Assembly (NCBI RefSeq): GCF_014905175.1
Contig: NC_057791.1
Span: forward strand, 19,410,177-19,474,176
Direction: 5' to 3'
DNA length: 64,000 nucleotides
DNA from: Aphidius gifuensis
Lineage: Eukaryota; Arthropoda; Insecta; Hymenoptera; Braconidae
In this document: positions 50,258 through 63,828 of the stretch, one piece after another
Layout: each line of letters begins with the position of its first letter
Numbering within the stretch: position 1 is the stretch's first letter
The notes under the pieces: model-generated
Databases searched by the model: none
The model's input: the letters and a program-made list of their open reading frames with translations, nothing else
What the model was told of the DNA's origin: nothing
Made by a program: the position numbers and the translations under genes

Positions 50258-53200
50258 GTAAAAAAATATAAATGAAAAAAAAACAAACATTATCATATTT
50301 CAACGGAAGACACACTTTTTTTTATTTCCGTTACTTTCTCTCTAATTCTTTGCGAATTTCAATAGAAACTTTTTTTTTTTATAAAATTACGCACTTGTTC
50401 GTTATGCTAGAGTGTCAGGTGGTTCTTTATTTTCATCAGGTGTTTGCAAGGTGCACCTGCTGATCATGCATAACAAACTTACCCTTAAAAATTTATTAAA
50501 AATTAAATTGAATAAATAGAGTTTATAATAATATATATTTAAATGTTTTTTTTTGAATTGTTGTGACGATGAAATATATATATATAGACTCTATAAATGT
50601 TGAATTCTTTGGTGGCAAGTTGTTATCTTATCGCTCTTATATATACACTCTCTGCTGTTGGATAAGGTGAACCTTGATCGTTTTACCCGGCATCAATGTT
50701 CATATATCAGTAAACACATTTTAAAGTGCAGGTGATTTTTTTTTTTTTTTTAATAATAATTTGTGATTTATCATTTAATTTATTATAATAATTTCATTTT
50801 TTTATTTTAATGCAAACGTTATGGAATTTGAAACTTTTTCCTGAAAAGTGATACTAATGTTGTTTCATTCAATATGAAATATATATATCAAATTTCATAA
50901 ATTTTTTATTATTTAAAAATCCTCATATTTACACAGTTGCTCAACAACTCTATTATGTTTTTTTTTTTTTTTATTTTTCAAATATATTTGTTCATTTTTT
51001 ATTTATTTATTTTTTTTGCTTTGGAATGATAATTTCTATAATATTGATGACATTTTTTGTTGTCCAAGTCAACCAAGATAGTCTTCACTTGTAAAATAAT
51101 CAAAAACTTGACCAACTTTTGTTGGGACTATCGTCTCAGTTACGCTTCCTAAGCATAATGTCAGAAAATAAACTATAAAGTAAAAAAATAATCATGCAGG
51201 TGTCCAAAAAGAACAGGTGGAATTTGCCAAATATCTCAAAACTTTAACACACACTATTTCAATTTACCAAACACAAAAGTTACAAAATTTCTAAGAAAAA
51301 ATTTTTCAATCGATAAATTTTTTTCGATTCGATTTGAGCACGTATATCGAAAAAGTTCTAAAAACTTGAACAATAGTTTTTTTTTTATTGTTTCCTTCTT
51401 CTCCTCTTCTTTTTGAAACAAAAACGAAAATTAGTTTAAGTAAAATAATATCTTGCTGATGGGCCGATCGCAAAAGAGAAATAATAAAAAAAAAAAAATA
51501 CGTTAATAATAAGACTCGTTGGTTTTTCCCACGTTCGTCTGGGTTCTCCTGTGTGTAACACATATAAAAGCAACCAAACGAAAGATCGTTGCTTTGGCTT
51601 TGCAATGGCTCGTGGCCATCGAAGAAGTGCATTCCCACGAATAATACGCATACGCATGGTTGATGTTGTTGATGTCGTTGATGTTATTGTCGGTTGTCAT
51701 TAAATGATAAATAAAAGCTCGTTAATATTTAACATATGTCATTGAATATAAATAATAAATAAATAATATTTATATTTGATCAACAAGGACACTTGAACAG
51801 TTGACTTTATTGATAATAATATATATTGATATTTTTAATTTTCGTTGAGTTTAGCAAGGATCAACATAATACTTTTCTTATCACAAATTTAACGATAACC
51901 GCGTTAGGGTTATCGTCATTTTGATGATATACCGAGATATCAAGTACCACATATAACCACCGACAATATTAACTCAAATTTATGATACAATTTTACTCGG
52001 TATTCATTGCTTTAATAAATCAATTATTAATTTATATATCGGTTATTAATTTTTTATATTATTGCCAAAAAAGAAGCCAAATAAACAGCTTCATATTTTT
52101 GATTTAGTTGATCAATCAGAGTAGAAATATTTTTGTCTATTTTGGCTGTTGATTTTTTTCATATTTAAAAAATATTCTTCTCGACAAAAAATAATATTAG
52201 AAACGCACGTATATGAATGCAGAAGCACGTGACCTCGCAGACCTCGTCCAAGAACCAAGTGTGTTCTCTCATATATACAATACAACAACAATATTTTACA
52301 GTATAAAAAAAAACACGCGGGATTCATTCGATCTACCTGCGACGCGTATACTCTGCGAGGGTCCAGAGGTTCCCAACTCAATCAAAAAATTATTAATAAT
52401 ATTTAAACAATTTATATAACAAAATAAAAATATCAAAAAAAAAAAAATATTTAAATTATTTAACATCATATAATAAATAAACAATATAAATAAATAATTG
52501 AAATTTTATTTTGAAGAAATAATTTTATAAATTTTAATTTTTTTTAAAATTTATATTTATTTATTTAATAGATTAGGATAAATTAATTAAATTAAGAGAT
52601 TTGTTTTTTTATTTTTTTTTTTTCTTTAATTAATTAATTATTTTTATTTTTTTTTATTGTTAAATTGAGAACCACAAGTGATTTGCCAGTGAAGCCAGCA
52701 GTTGGTTCGCATTGGAGTTGTTTCTTGCTTGGTGTACACATTCGTTGGGGCCTCTCTGTGGTCCGTGTTCTCAAGGCCGCCTCCTCGAATCCTCTTTTTT
52801 TATCTCCCTTACTCCCTTCTTTATTTTATTATTTTTTTACTCTTTTATCCTCTCCCTAAATGTGTCCCCTTCCTGCCTGTCCCGTCGCGCCATAGCTTCT
52901 TGTCCTTTTTTTTATTTATTTTTATTCTTTATACCTCTCTTACCTCCCTACCACCCTCCTCGACAACATCACCTTCTCTGCCACCTTCAGCTCACCTCAA
53001 TTCTTGATATGACTTACCAACAATTTCTCATGCTAGAAATTATATTTTATCAATTTTTTTTTTTTTTTTTCCTAATCTTTTTCTTTAAATAAACAAAAAA
53101 TGTTTAGAAATTTTTTTTTTTTAATCTAAATCAAGTACAAAGTTTAGTTAAATATTAAAGTATAAAAATAGAACGTCATATTTATTAGACACATGTGAAA

Positions 53201-56200
53201 TTAATTTTTTTTTACTAAATTTTTATAGGCTGAGTTAAAAAATAAATGCATTTATTCAAAACAGAAAATTTTTTTTAAAAAAAAGCTGCTGTTTTATTTA
53301 TTTTCTTTGACAGTTGTTGTATGTATTTGCCTTTGGGTGGTGGTTTTTGTGTTTGCAAATATATAGTTGGCTATCGTAAAGTATCGTAAAGTTTAAACAA
53401 CCGCGAACTAGGATAGTTTGTGTGTATGTTGAGTATGAAAATCACGAGAGAGTGAACGGTTAAATTCAAGTTCGCGTTATACAGCATAGAAGCAAATACC
53501 ACTATTTCATAAATAAAAAACTTCAACAAACATCTGATTAATATATTTCTTTTATTTATAAAAATACATCAGGTAAAAATATCACCTTGTGCTGCCCAAG
53601 GTAAATATTTTTAAAACCGATGTTAATTCTTTTCTCATTTTTACTTTGAATATCTCACTTGCAATTGAACATTTTAAATTATAAAAAAAAAAATGTTTTG
53701 AATAAATATATAAAATATATTTAATGTTTATTATACTCGATGTACCTATGGGAGTATATTGTGGTGGTGGTCACATACTTCATTGGCTGGATGGTCAAGT
53801 CACGATTTCAACAAAAGTCTCAGACCTCATTCTCAAGATGTGACTATATCCTCATTCACATTTATGTACTTGATACTACATCATCTTGATTTGAAGAAAA
53901 ATAATATATATCTATCAATTAATTCATTCATATATATTTTAAATTCTGCAGCGTTTATTTATTTATTTATTTATTGTAAAAATTTATATACTATTTGAAA
54001 AAAAAAAAAAAAAAAGAGCCATAAATTTTATTTGAATACTGTAAATTTGTCATTTGAATATTGTCTCAATATTTTAACTTGTTTTTAACTCGGTCGTTAT
54101 CCTCGTCTTGAAATCTGGTCTGCAATTCGTGACCGTGAAAAGTGGTGAATAGCCCAGAGGAGGGAAAAGAGAAAAGAAGTATCGTTTGCGCACCGACTAT
54201 ATGTTTAATATGACTTTGTATTAACAATATATATATATATTTATTTAATAAACGTAGGAGGACTTTGACTGTTATTTACATGATGTGAAGAAAGAAACAC
54301 ATATGAAATAAACATATTTTAAAAATATATTTTTATACATTATATATTTAATTGTGAGACCTTGATGTGATCAACAATATTATATCTGACATTGTAACAA
54401 TTATCATTTAAATATTCATGTTTTTTTTATTTATTTAATTATAAATATTTGACGTTTTTTATTTTTCAAATTGATATTAGTCTTGTGGTTATTCATCCAG
54501 CAGGACTTTTCCCATAAATTCATCTGGGAATGAAAAAATTGAAAAAAATAAAAAATAAATTCAACAGACGCCCGGAAATCCGTCGCGTCTCGACGACAAC
54601 TATATATATATATATTTTTACGTTTTTATATACAATGTTGGAAAACGAAAATAGAAGATGAATATAATATGTATATATATTTTTTATTTTATATTAGTCG
54701 TGGTAGGCAAGTCATTTATTTTCCTCACAAATTTTTATTTTTTATTATTTTCATCTTTTTTTCTTTTAATTTTCTATTTTATATTACTCGCATATTCAAA
54801 GAGAAATTTTTCTTTTTATATGTTTACCTCAATGGTTTTTAATACATTTTTTTTAATTATTAATTTTATATACCAAAATGAATTTGACGGATTAATTATT
54901 AAGCAATTTTGAAAATTATTTTTCGTTATTTTGGAGCATTTTTTTTTTTGGTTAATTTTGTTTTTCTTTTTTAAAGAAATTTAAATTAATTCTTATTAGA
55001 ATTTAAATTGACAAGATAATAATTTGATTAGCTGTTTAATTAATTTATAATTTATTTTATTTTAATTTTTGGTATAGCTTAGTAATTTTTGTAATAGAAA
55101 TTCGAATGCGAAATTTCGATCGAAAATCGAAATTTTAAGAGATTATTTATTTAATAAAATTATTTTTAATTTAATATTTATTATAAAAAAATAATAAAAA
55201 TCTCAATTGAAAATTTGATGGTTTGTATGTCAGACACATTGGAATCGCGACTCCCTCTCGACCTCATCTTACAAATGATTTATTGTGGCTTTCTCATGAA
55301 TGCATGTGCGCGCGTGCCTCCTCACTCAATAGCATCTCAACTTCCAATATTGCCCTCGGCAATGTGCAAACTATTATCATTATAAAAAAATATATTTTTA
55401 AATAAATTTTACATACATTCATCAATTCCACATTTTTATTATTCCCATCTTAAACAACTCTATACTTTCAACAACAAAAAAAATCAAAAAAAAAAAATCT
55501 CTGCCTCTACATTTTTCTATTTAAAAAAATTTTAAAAAAATTTTTTTTAATTCTTTCATCATTCTTTGATATAAATATAAGTATATATAATTTTTTTTAT
55601 TTTTTATATATCCATCAGTGACAGACACACCTAACCCAGTTCCGTATTTGGCCTGACTTCGGGCAAGTCCGGTCTTTCTGGCTCCCTGCAAATTAAATAA
55701 TAAAGAAATTAAAAAAAATTAAAAATTCCAATTTCATATACAAATTAAAGTATAAAAATTCCAGATACAAAAATTGCATATATTTCTAATAAAAAATAAA
55801 TACCTCTTTTTACTTTTTATTAATCAACAATTATCTACATAATTTAAAGAATATTTTTTCAAATTAAAAATATTATCTCTTATTAAATTTGAGATATATA
55901 TTTCGTTTATATATGCTTCAAGCATGGCGTTTTATTTATTCACATATACACTAAAATTCAATACACTTAGTGTATATATTTAGAGCGATAAAAATATACC
56001 ATCATACCTCCCGCATGATGCCCTCCCAGTTCGTCATTCCCGATTTAACATACACTATTAACACTCCACGAAAATCATCGTATTATAAATCGTCAAAAAT
56101 ATTAATTTAACCCAATAAAATCCTTAATTAATACCTCAACATTAACTCTAACAATTTATTAACTAATAAAATTTATTATTTCGATTTTCAATTAATTATC

Positions 56201-57282
56201 CAAGTAAATAGATTTTTTTTTTTCTTCACTTCCGGATATAAATGTCCCTGAATGACATGTTAGATGATTTTTTTTTTATATATCTTGACATTAACATTAT
56301 TTATTTATTTATTATTTTTTTATTTATTTATTTATTTATTTTTTTTCGTTTAAAGAGCTTGTGTATATCTGTGTATCATGCATGACTCTCGTCACGATTC
56401 GCGTGCACGACTGCATTGCCTCATTGCATAATGATAACGATGCACATATACATACTGTCAAAATAACACCAACGTGACAACAACTGACATTAACACAAAT
56501 ATTTTTTACTATTAATTTATATTTTTTATATACTGATAATAAATATATTTTTTTTTTGTCTTTTTAAAAAAATTCCTTGACATGTTTAATATTTTTTTTT
56601 AAAATAATTTATATTATTATTTTTTTCCATAACAAGGAATAATGTTTTTTTTTATTTTTTCCAGTCTTGGTGACAAGTAGATTCATTATATAATCGTTTT
56701 AAAAAAATATATATATGTTTATGCAAGGACGTGGATATTTTTATTATTACAAAGAAGAAGAAGACTTTGATTTTTTTTTTATTATTTTTTTTCTTTTTGC
56801 TAAAGTAAGCAATATATTTTTATTGAAATTTTGCAATGATATGATATTATTTTGTGTGATGACAATGTGACACACCTGTTCACGCGTGAATGATAATTAA
56901 AAACACGTGTTTTATATTGTAATTTTTATTATTTTTTTTATTTTCTGCAAATCAGCAAAAAAAAAATAATTGTTGGTTGTATTTTTGTATTTATACGTCA
57001 GCATTTATTATTGGAAATTAATTTATACTCAAGAGACAATATTATTATTTAATTTAGTTTAAAAATGATATATCATTTTAAATGATGTATAAATTTTTTG
57101 ATATATATTATTTTGAAATTAAATTTAAGATAAAATATATACGCATGTTGTATTAAGTTGTGCTGAATATTTCAAGATTTCTATACGCGTCCTGGTTCCC
57201 CGAAACGAGGGTTAGGCAGTTCCGATTAGCCGTCAAAATCTATTCTCGTACAGACTTATTTTGAGATATTTAACGCGTGTCG

Positions 57283-57300
57283 CATGTACATATGTACATG
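57283..57300. repeat. 18-bp perfect palindrome
   Basis: CATGTACATATGTACATG equals its own reverse complement. It is related to the TGTACA/TACATGTA strings clustered at 36.6-36.95 kb in the same gene. Confidence 0.7.
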
Positions 57301-59042
57301 TGCATCACTGCCTCGATATCTATCTATAAACATTTTCAAAAAAAAACACACATTTAAACTCTCCAAAAATTAACAAAAAAACAACAATTAATATATCATA
57401 ATTTTTCTTCAACAAAGATGAAACAAACAAATGTATTTTTAAATGAATATTAATTTTTAAAATTTAATTCTTTTTTAAATTTGTATTATTAATTTTGGCA
57501 GCTAGCTATTTTCACAAATGATTATGCAACACACAAAAAATAAATATAATTTTTATTCAATATACCTAGCCAAACAAATTACCAATAAAAAATATTTTTC
57601 AAGGTTTTTTTCTTCAATTACTAAATCGAAAAAATTGATTTATTATTTTTTAGTTAAATAATAATTATTATTCAATTTTTAAATAATTAAAAAAAGCCAT
57701 TTTTTGTAAATGAAAATGATAAATTTGATTGTTTTTTTTTTAATTGTTCAATTATTTATCATATTAATTTTAGTAATAATTAAAATCAACACATTTATAT
57801 AGTTGGTTAGATTGGTGGGTACATGTTGAGGCCTTGTTTGACTCAATTAATGTCTCAATCAGAATCATGTTTGATTGAGTCTTTATAAGGGCTGGTAAAC
57901 GCGTGGCTGGACTCAGCAATGCGTGTATTACTCAGAAATCCACCTGTACTTGTTCATCAACACCAAACACTTTATTACTTTGTCTTTGACACAAAACATT
58001 GAATCAATTATTCATCATTAATAACAAAAACAATTAAATTAATTTACTATCTTTATTATAAATTAATTAATTAAAAATTCATCAAAATATTTAGAATCTA
58101 TTTTATTTTTCTAGGCTAAGACTTGATTTTGAATTTTTAAAATTTTTAAATTACACTCCTAGACAAGTGTAATTTAATTGAATAATTTATGTTTTTTAAA
58201 TTTTAATTTTTAAAAGTATTTAAAATATTTTCTTGTGTCAATGCACTGTTAATGTCTTGATGTAATATTGCAAAAACGACCCACGATAATTGTGTGTCTG
58301 TAGCTCATTCAGTGGCTATGAAATATTTCTATATATTAATATATGTATAGTTTTGTATATAGACTTAAACTATACAATATACATATGGATTATTATTATT
58401 CGTATGACCAGAAAAGACAAGTGACGTTAATGTGCAATAAATTAATATCCACCTACGCGCAGCAAACATTATTTTTCCCTTCATCATACACACAGCCAAT
58501 CATTTTCTTAATAATATTATTATTTATTATTTTTTTCTCTTTTGCTACTATTTTATAACTACATCAGAACTAATCATCAACTGTCATCATCATATAAATA
58601 ACACAATAAAAAATAGTAAAAAATGAACTTTAAAATTAAGATGTCATGACAGGTTATCATATTATTATTGTTATTTTATTTTTTTCAAGTTGGATTATCC
58701 AAAGTAGCATGTGGGATTGTTGAAAAATCAATCGTGTCTAGATTGCAATCCTGTAAATCACCCAGTCCAGTTTGAACGCATATATTCACTGAATAAAAAT
58801 AAGGGCTACAAAGAAGGGTGATTTTAAGAGAAATAAAAAAAAAGAAAAATAGATGTTAAAAGGGGGGTTCTTTTTATTATTATTCTCTCTCTCGAAAAAA
58901 AAGGGGGCAATGAAACTTACTTACAAATAAAACTACATATAGTTTGATGAATCACTGACCTTATGTCGTCCCATGAACAAATTCATCCAGACAATATGAG
59001 TATTAATTTAAAATAAAATATCAACCACCTGAATATTTAAAA

Positions 59043-59065
59043 AACAACAACAACAACAACAACAA
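59043..59065 (+). repeat. (CAA)n microsatellite
   Basis: Seven uninterrupted CAA units in the LDB intron; non-coding here. Confidence 0.9.
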
Positions 59066-60377
59066 TTTAACTATTAAAAAACAATTAAAAAAAAAGCTTA
59101 AAACTTTTTTTTTTCTTTTCAATAAATCAAACAGCTTCAAAGCATATCCCATTTTAGCAAAGAATTTAAATTGTCTAGTTTATAAGACAGTAGTAAATTC
59201 ATAAATATTTCCATCATCATCTAAATAAATATATTAAAAATCTAAAAATTATCAATCTACAAAATAAAAAAAAAAAATGTATTGTCATGGTGTATATCCA
59301 CGTGGGTGTTTATATATAGACTGCGAAATACATATATAATGGGGGGGAAGTGGGTGACTAGCATGACTCTGTGGCATTGATCGTAGCAAGCACATCACCC
59401 CATGAGCAAAACCAACCCCTAATATACTCTACCCCCCTTAAACATTCACCTCTATGTATATTTCCCCACTTGGCTTCTGTCTCTCACCCAAAATACATAT
59501 ATATCTGTATGTATATTCATGAAACTGCTGCGCCTTTTGGTTAAAACCAATCTGAGGATCCTTACACATATATATATTTCAGTGGTTCTCATAACTCTAA
59601 TTTTTTTTATCATAAAAATCATGTTGTTTATTGATAAATACAATTGTTATCAGCTGGTCAACAGTTGATTTGCTGATTTGAAATAAAAAAAATAAATATC
59701 TAATTTATATTTACATCACCTGTTTTTTATTTTAATTTTTTTTATCATGTACTTGTTAATTGATATCAATATTATATACAAATTATTAATGATAATATTT
59801 GTGCAATATTTTAATATCATAATCAAGTTTTTTGTTTAATAATTATGTTGTCGCTTGTGGCTCGTGCCCAGGATACATTACTTGATATTAATATTATTTA
59901 TCTAAGCAACGAGTCATACAAATCTGACACTAATTGACGATGGGTTAAGCGACGTTTAACCTTGTTTTATATTAGTTATACTTGATCTATCAATCTATTA
60001 AAATTATTTTATTTATTTTAATTGTGTAATATATACAAGTTTTTATTTTTTTTTTTCAATTTTTATTTTATTTCAAATTAATTAGAATATTTGTTTGGTA
60101 CTTGATTAGTTTTTTTTCTTTTTTTAATTTTTTTCTTTTACTTGGCTACATTTTAAATAAATGATAATTTTTTTATTATGAATAATTTCGCCTTGCGTGT
60201 CAGACAGTCATATGTGTGTTGATACTTGATGATCTTATCATGTCGTTATTATGGTGTTTTTTTTTTGTTTAGATTAAAATTTAATATGGAAATTTTTTTT
60301 ATTTTTTTGTAAACTATAATTGAGTTATGCAAGATTTGTTTTTTAATTTATTGAATTTTTTTTTTGTTTATTTTTAG

Positions 60378-60471
60378 ATCATTACCAGTACCCAGAAGAC
60401 CTACTCCGTATTTTGGACAACCAGATATTCGGTTATACGAATTAAATAAAAGGCTGCAACAACGTACAGAG
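60378..60471 (+). CDS. LIM-domain-binding protein (Chip/LDB), shared internal exon
   Basis: 94-nt exon entered in phase 2 after TTTTTAG and ending in phase 0 at GAGGTAAGT. It encodes SLPVPRRPTPYFGQPDI followed by RLYELNKRLQQRTE. The second part is the diagnostic start of the LDB/Chip self-association domain: vertebrate LDB1 has HTPYGNQTDYRIFELNKRLQNWTEE, and insect Chip has YFGQPEYRIYELNKRLQQRTE (from memory). The family protein is a nuclear adaptor that dimerises through this domain and binds LIM domains (LIM-homeodomain factors, LMO) with its C-terminal LID, also contacting GATA/SSDP partners. The next expected piece, beginning roughly ESDNLWWDAF, is not found before the window ends, so the gene is cut. 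Confidence 0.95.
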
Positions 60472-62559
60472 GTAAGTTGATTAAAAAATCCAAAAAAAAC
60501 TTTTAAAAATTTTTTTATAATAAAAATTAAAGCTACATGAATAATAATATCAATTTTAATAACAAAAATTACATTTAAATTATAAAATTATGTTAAATTT
60601 AAATTTTAATTACTACTAAAATTTTCACTCACTTTAATTGCTAGAAAAAAATTAAAAGAAAAAAAAGGGGTTATTTTATAATATTTAATTATTATTATTA
60701 AAAATTATATAAGTTTATGTTTATTAATAGAAAAAAGAAAAAAAAAATTATATAATAAAAAACTGTCGCGTGTCATTTAGTAATAAATCATATTTTCTAT
60801 TCTCATTTCTCTCTATCATTGGATCTTTTCTTGGGTCGGTGGCGAGATCTCTGGTCCGTGAGCGGTTTCTTCCGTGGTTCACCCTCGGTCTAGCCAGTCT
60901 TTACCCCTTTACCTCATTCCTCATCTACTTCTATTTTTCATTTATCTTTTTTTCACTATAAAATCATCCCTTCATTTTACCTTTCAACCAACCAACCAAC
61001 TTTCTTTCTTTCAACTTTATCACTGTACTTTTTATCATTATTATTATCATTTTAATTTTTAATTTAAAATTTCTTTTTGGTTTTAATATTAAATAAATAA
61101 ATAAATAAATATTTTTTTTTAATTTTTTTTTATCAATAAAATTAACAATTTTCTTTGCCTTTTTTTTTCTTCTCACCCTTGTCAAATGTTGACCTCGTTT
61201 TTCCCATGTCTCCCTATGTATTTTACGACGACTGGTTGTCCCTGACCAATGGCCCCTTTCGATGACCACTGTATTACCCTGACATTCACCCTTTCTTTTT
61301 TTTATTTATTGACTTTTATTTATATTTTTAATACTAAAAATAATAAACAAATTTTCACTTGCTGTTATTAACGCAATACTGGTTTTCTTTTATTTTTTTA
61401 TCATGATTTTATTATCAAGTCAAGGTCAAATGCAATTAATAATTGGTCATTTATTTTTCAATTACTATTTCTTTTTTTTGTATTTATTTAAACACTTGTA
61501 TTCAATTTTTTTACTAATTTTTATTAATAGTAAAACAGTGTTTAAGCTATTCACTGGAAAATCAAATTTTTAATATTTCTCATCTTGAATTTTGATGGTA
61601 ATTGTTAATTTTAATTGTAGTTTATTATTATCTTTTTCTGTAATTTTTTTATCTTTTTTTTTAACTACTATTATTTCTCTTTTTTTTTTTGTAATTAAAA
61701 TTTAATCATTTTATTATTACTGAATTGGGTATTCTGAATAGAAATTATATTTTAAAATTATATTCACATGATCCTTGGACAATTGGATTTTATCATATCA
61801 CTATTTTTTTTATATATTATTAATGAAATAATTTTTTTTGCAATTCAAAATAGTATTATACATTTTTTAGTATTTTTTTTTAAACGTTAGTTGTTATTTT
61901 TTTTGTGAAATACTGTATTCCCACAAGACTAACTCGTCATATTTTATCTAAATACTTTTTTCTCATTGTTCAATTCAAAAGGATAAAGATGAGTAGCAGT
62001 AAAAAAAGTAAAAAAAAAAAAGAAATGTTGAAAAAGTTTCTTCAAACGTCGAGTACGTATTCCATACCTTCATCCCTTAGAATCAACAATAAAAAATATG
62101 TATACACATTGTCATCAAGTAGTCAAATAAAAAAAATAAATATCAAAAATATAAAATGACAATTGTTATTAAAAAATATATAAATATTATAAAACATCTA
62201 ATTTAATTAAATAAAAAATACCCAATTTACAAATCTAAATTTAATAAACTAAATTTATAATTTTTCCTTAGAAAAAAAAAACCAAAAATTATAGGGTAGT
62301 TTATTAAATAGCCAATACAATATATTGTCATCTTAAAATGCATCAAGTATATAATACAAAAGACAAGTAAAATGTCTTGTTTACACGACATATAATTTCA
62401 TGATGAAAAGTACTTGGTCAAAGTTGAGAACCAGCCAACAATGTCAAGGGACGAGGGGGGAAATAGACTGGGTAATAAAATGAGGGCCCCTGTAACCTCC
62501 CTAAAAAATAGAAAAAATAGAAAAAAAAAAGGGTAAGGGGAAATATAAGAGAAGAGGGT

Positions 62560-63020
62560 GAGTAGGCCTCCTCATTCTCTTGATATTTTTTTCCTCCTCA
62601 TCCTCTCTTTATTCACGTTCTCCTCATTCTACTATTTATTTTTTACCTCTCTTCGTATACATCTCATCCCTCTACTCCTTTTTTTTTTTTTATCTTTTTT
62701 TCTTTATATATATACATTCTCATCCCTCTCACTCCACTCTGTACTCTTCTCGTACTTTTTTTTTTTCTTTTATTATTTTTTTTTATTTTATTTCACGTAA
62801 CTATATAATATATATATATATTTTTTTGTTCATCTCTCTTACACTTTCATCTCTTGTGAATCCCATCGTAATTTTCTTCTCTCTTTTTTATTTTTCCTCT
62901 CTTTACTCCTCTCATCGTCCCTCGAATAACCCATATTGTATTTCCCTTTACCCTTCTTCATCTCTCTTGTATAAAACCTTTCTCTTCACGTCTCAACTGC
63001 CGCCACTACCATACTACTTT
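62560..63020 (+). repeat. Pyrimidine-rich tract
   Basis: About 450 bp in which the + strand is overwhelmingly C and T, broken by short TATA stretches. It keeps a 196-codon frame open by lacking purine-containing stops. Such tracts can adopt triplex or unusual structures; a decayed CT microsatellite is the simplest origin. Confidence 0.7.
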
Positions 63021-63801
63021 TCTACCACCATTGCTTCGTTTTACTATATATATATTACTATATGCAGTATATATGTATATATGTATACAGTTGAATGTAC
63101 CAACTGGATGAGTTTTGTCCATGTTAACATACACCAGAGACAACTAAACATAATCATTTTTTTATCATAAATAAGTTGAATTAATTTATGAAAATTGATG
63201 GGTTTATTAAGAACATTTTTTTAAATATTATCATATTTTTTATATAATTTTTTAATAATAATATTATTAATTATAGAATTTTTATTGTTAATTCAAGAGA
63301 TAAAATGCAAGGACAATACTTGTACTGTTGTCGTATATATGTACGTTTATATACCACCCCTATATCTCCCTTTTTCCATTTACTCTTCTCAACCTCCTAC
63401 TCACTCACTATGTACCACCCAACCACCCCACCACCTCAACAACATTGGGGTGGTACAGTCAATGACAAAATTCTCTTACTCGTACAATCAAATACAAAAT
63501 TTATATATTTTTTTATTTTATTTTTATTTTTAATTAATTTATATTATATTGAAGGGTTTTTTTTTTTGCAATTATTTATTTTTTTTGTAATTATGCTAAA
63601 TTTTTTTAATTGAAAATGTTTTAATATATATATTTTTTTTTTTCTTTTGTTATTGGAAAATTAATTTTTGATATTTGGGGTTTTTTTAATTATTGTTAAT
63701 TTTAAATTATTTTATTGTGTCGGTTAGAAATTTTAAATTGGTAGCACTTTGGATCGTTGATTTGCACACGTTTGATGTGGCTAAGGGTTTAAATATATAC
63801 A

Positions 63802-63828
63802 AGAGAGAGAGAGAGAGGGAGAGAGAGA
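63802..63828 (+). repeat. (GA)n microsatellite
   Basis: A near-perfect run of GA dinucleotides with one GGG interruption in the last LDB intron. Confidence 0.9.

Larger units (their letters stand above)
50258..60377 (+). other. LDB intron (10.1 kb)
   Basis: Donor GTAAAA and acceptor TTTATTTTTAG. No supported exon inside. Less AT-rich islands lie at 51460-51660, 52200-52380, 52660-52790 followed by a pyrimidine-rich block to about 53000, 53760-53850, 54080-54200, 55240-55370, 55625-55690, 57180-57300, 58890-58990 and 59290-59430. Simple repeats include (CAA)n at 59043-59065. The 55.6 kb island is a possible small exon (see findings). Confidence 0.7.

Noticed and set aside
49672..50286. Antisense and shifted frames over the second LDB exon
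   Set aside because: Same cause: GGT/CCA/CAT repeats. The frame ending in phase with the LDB core is preferred.
52300..52380. tRNA T-arm-like GGTAGATCGAATGAATCCC on the minus strand
   Set aside because: No complementary acceptor stem or anticodon arm; the T-loop consensus is broken.
62580..63170. 196-codon Ser/Phe/Tyr/Leu-rich frame
   Set aside because: It lies on a pyrimidine-rich tract that lacks stop codons; there is no recognisable domain, and it sits inside the LDB intron.
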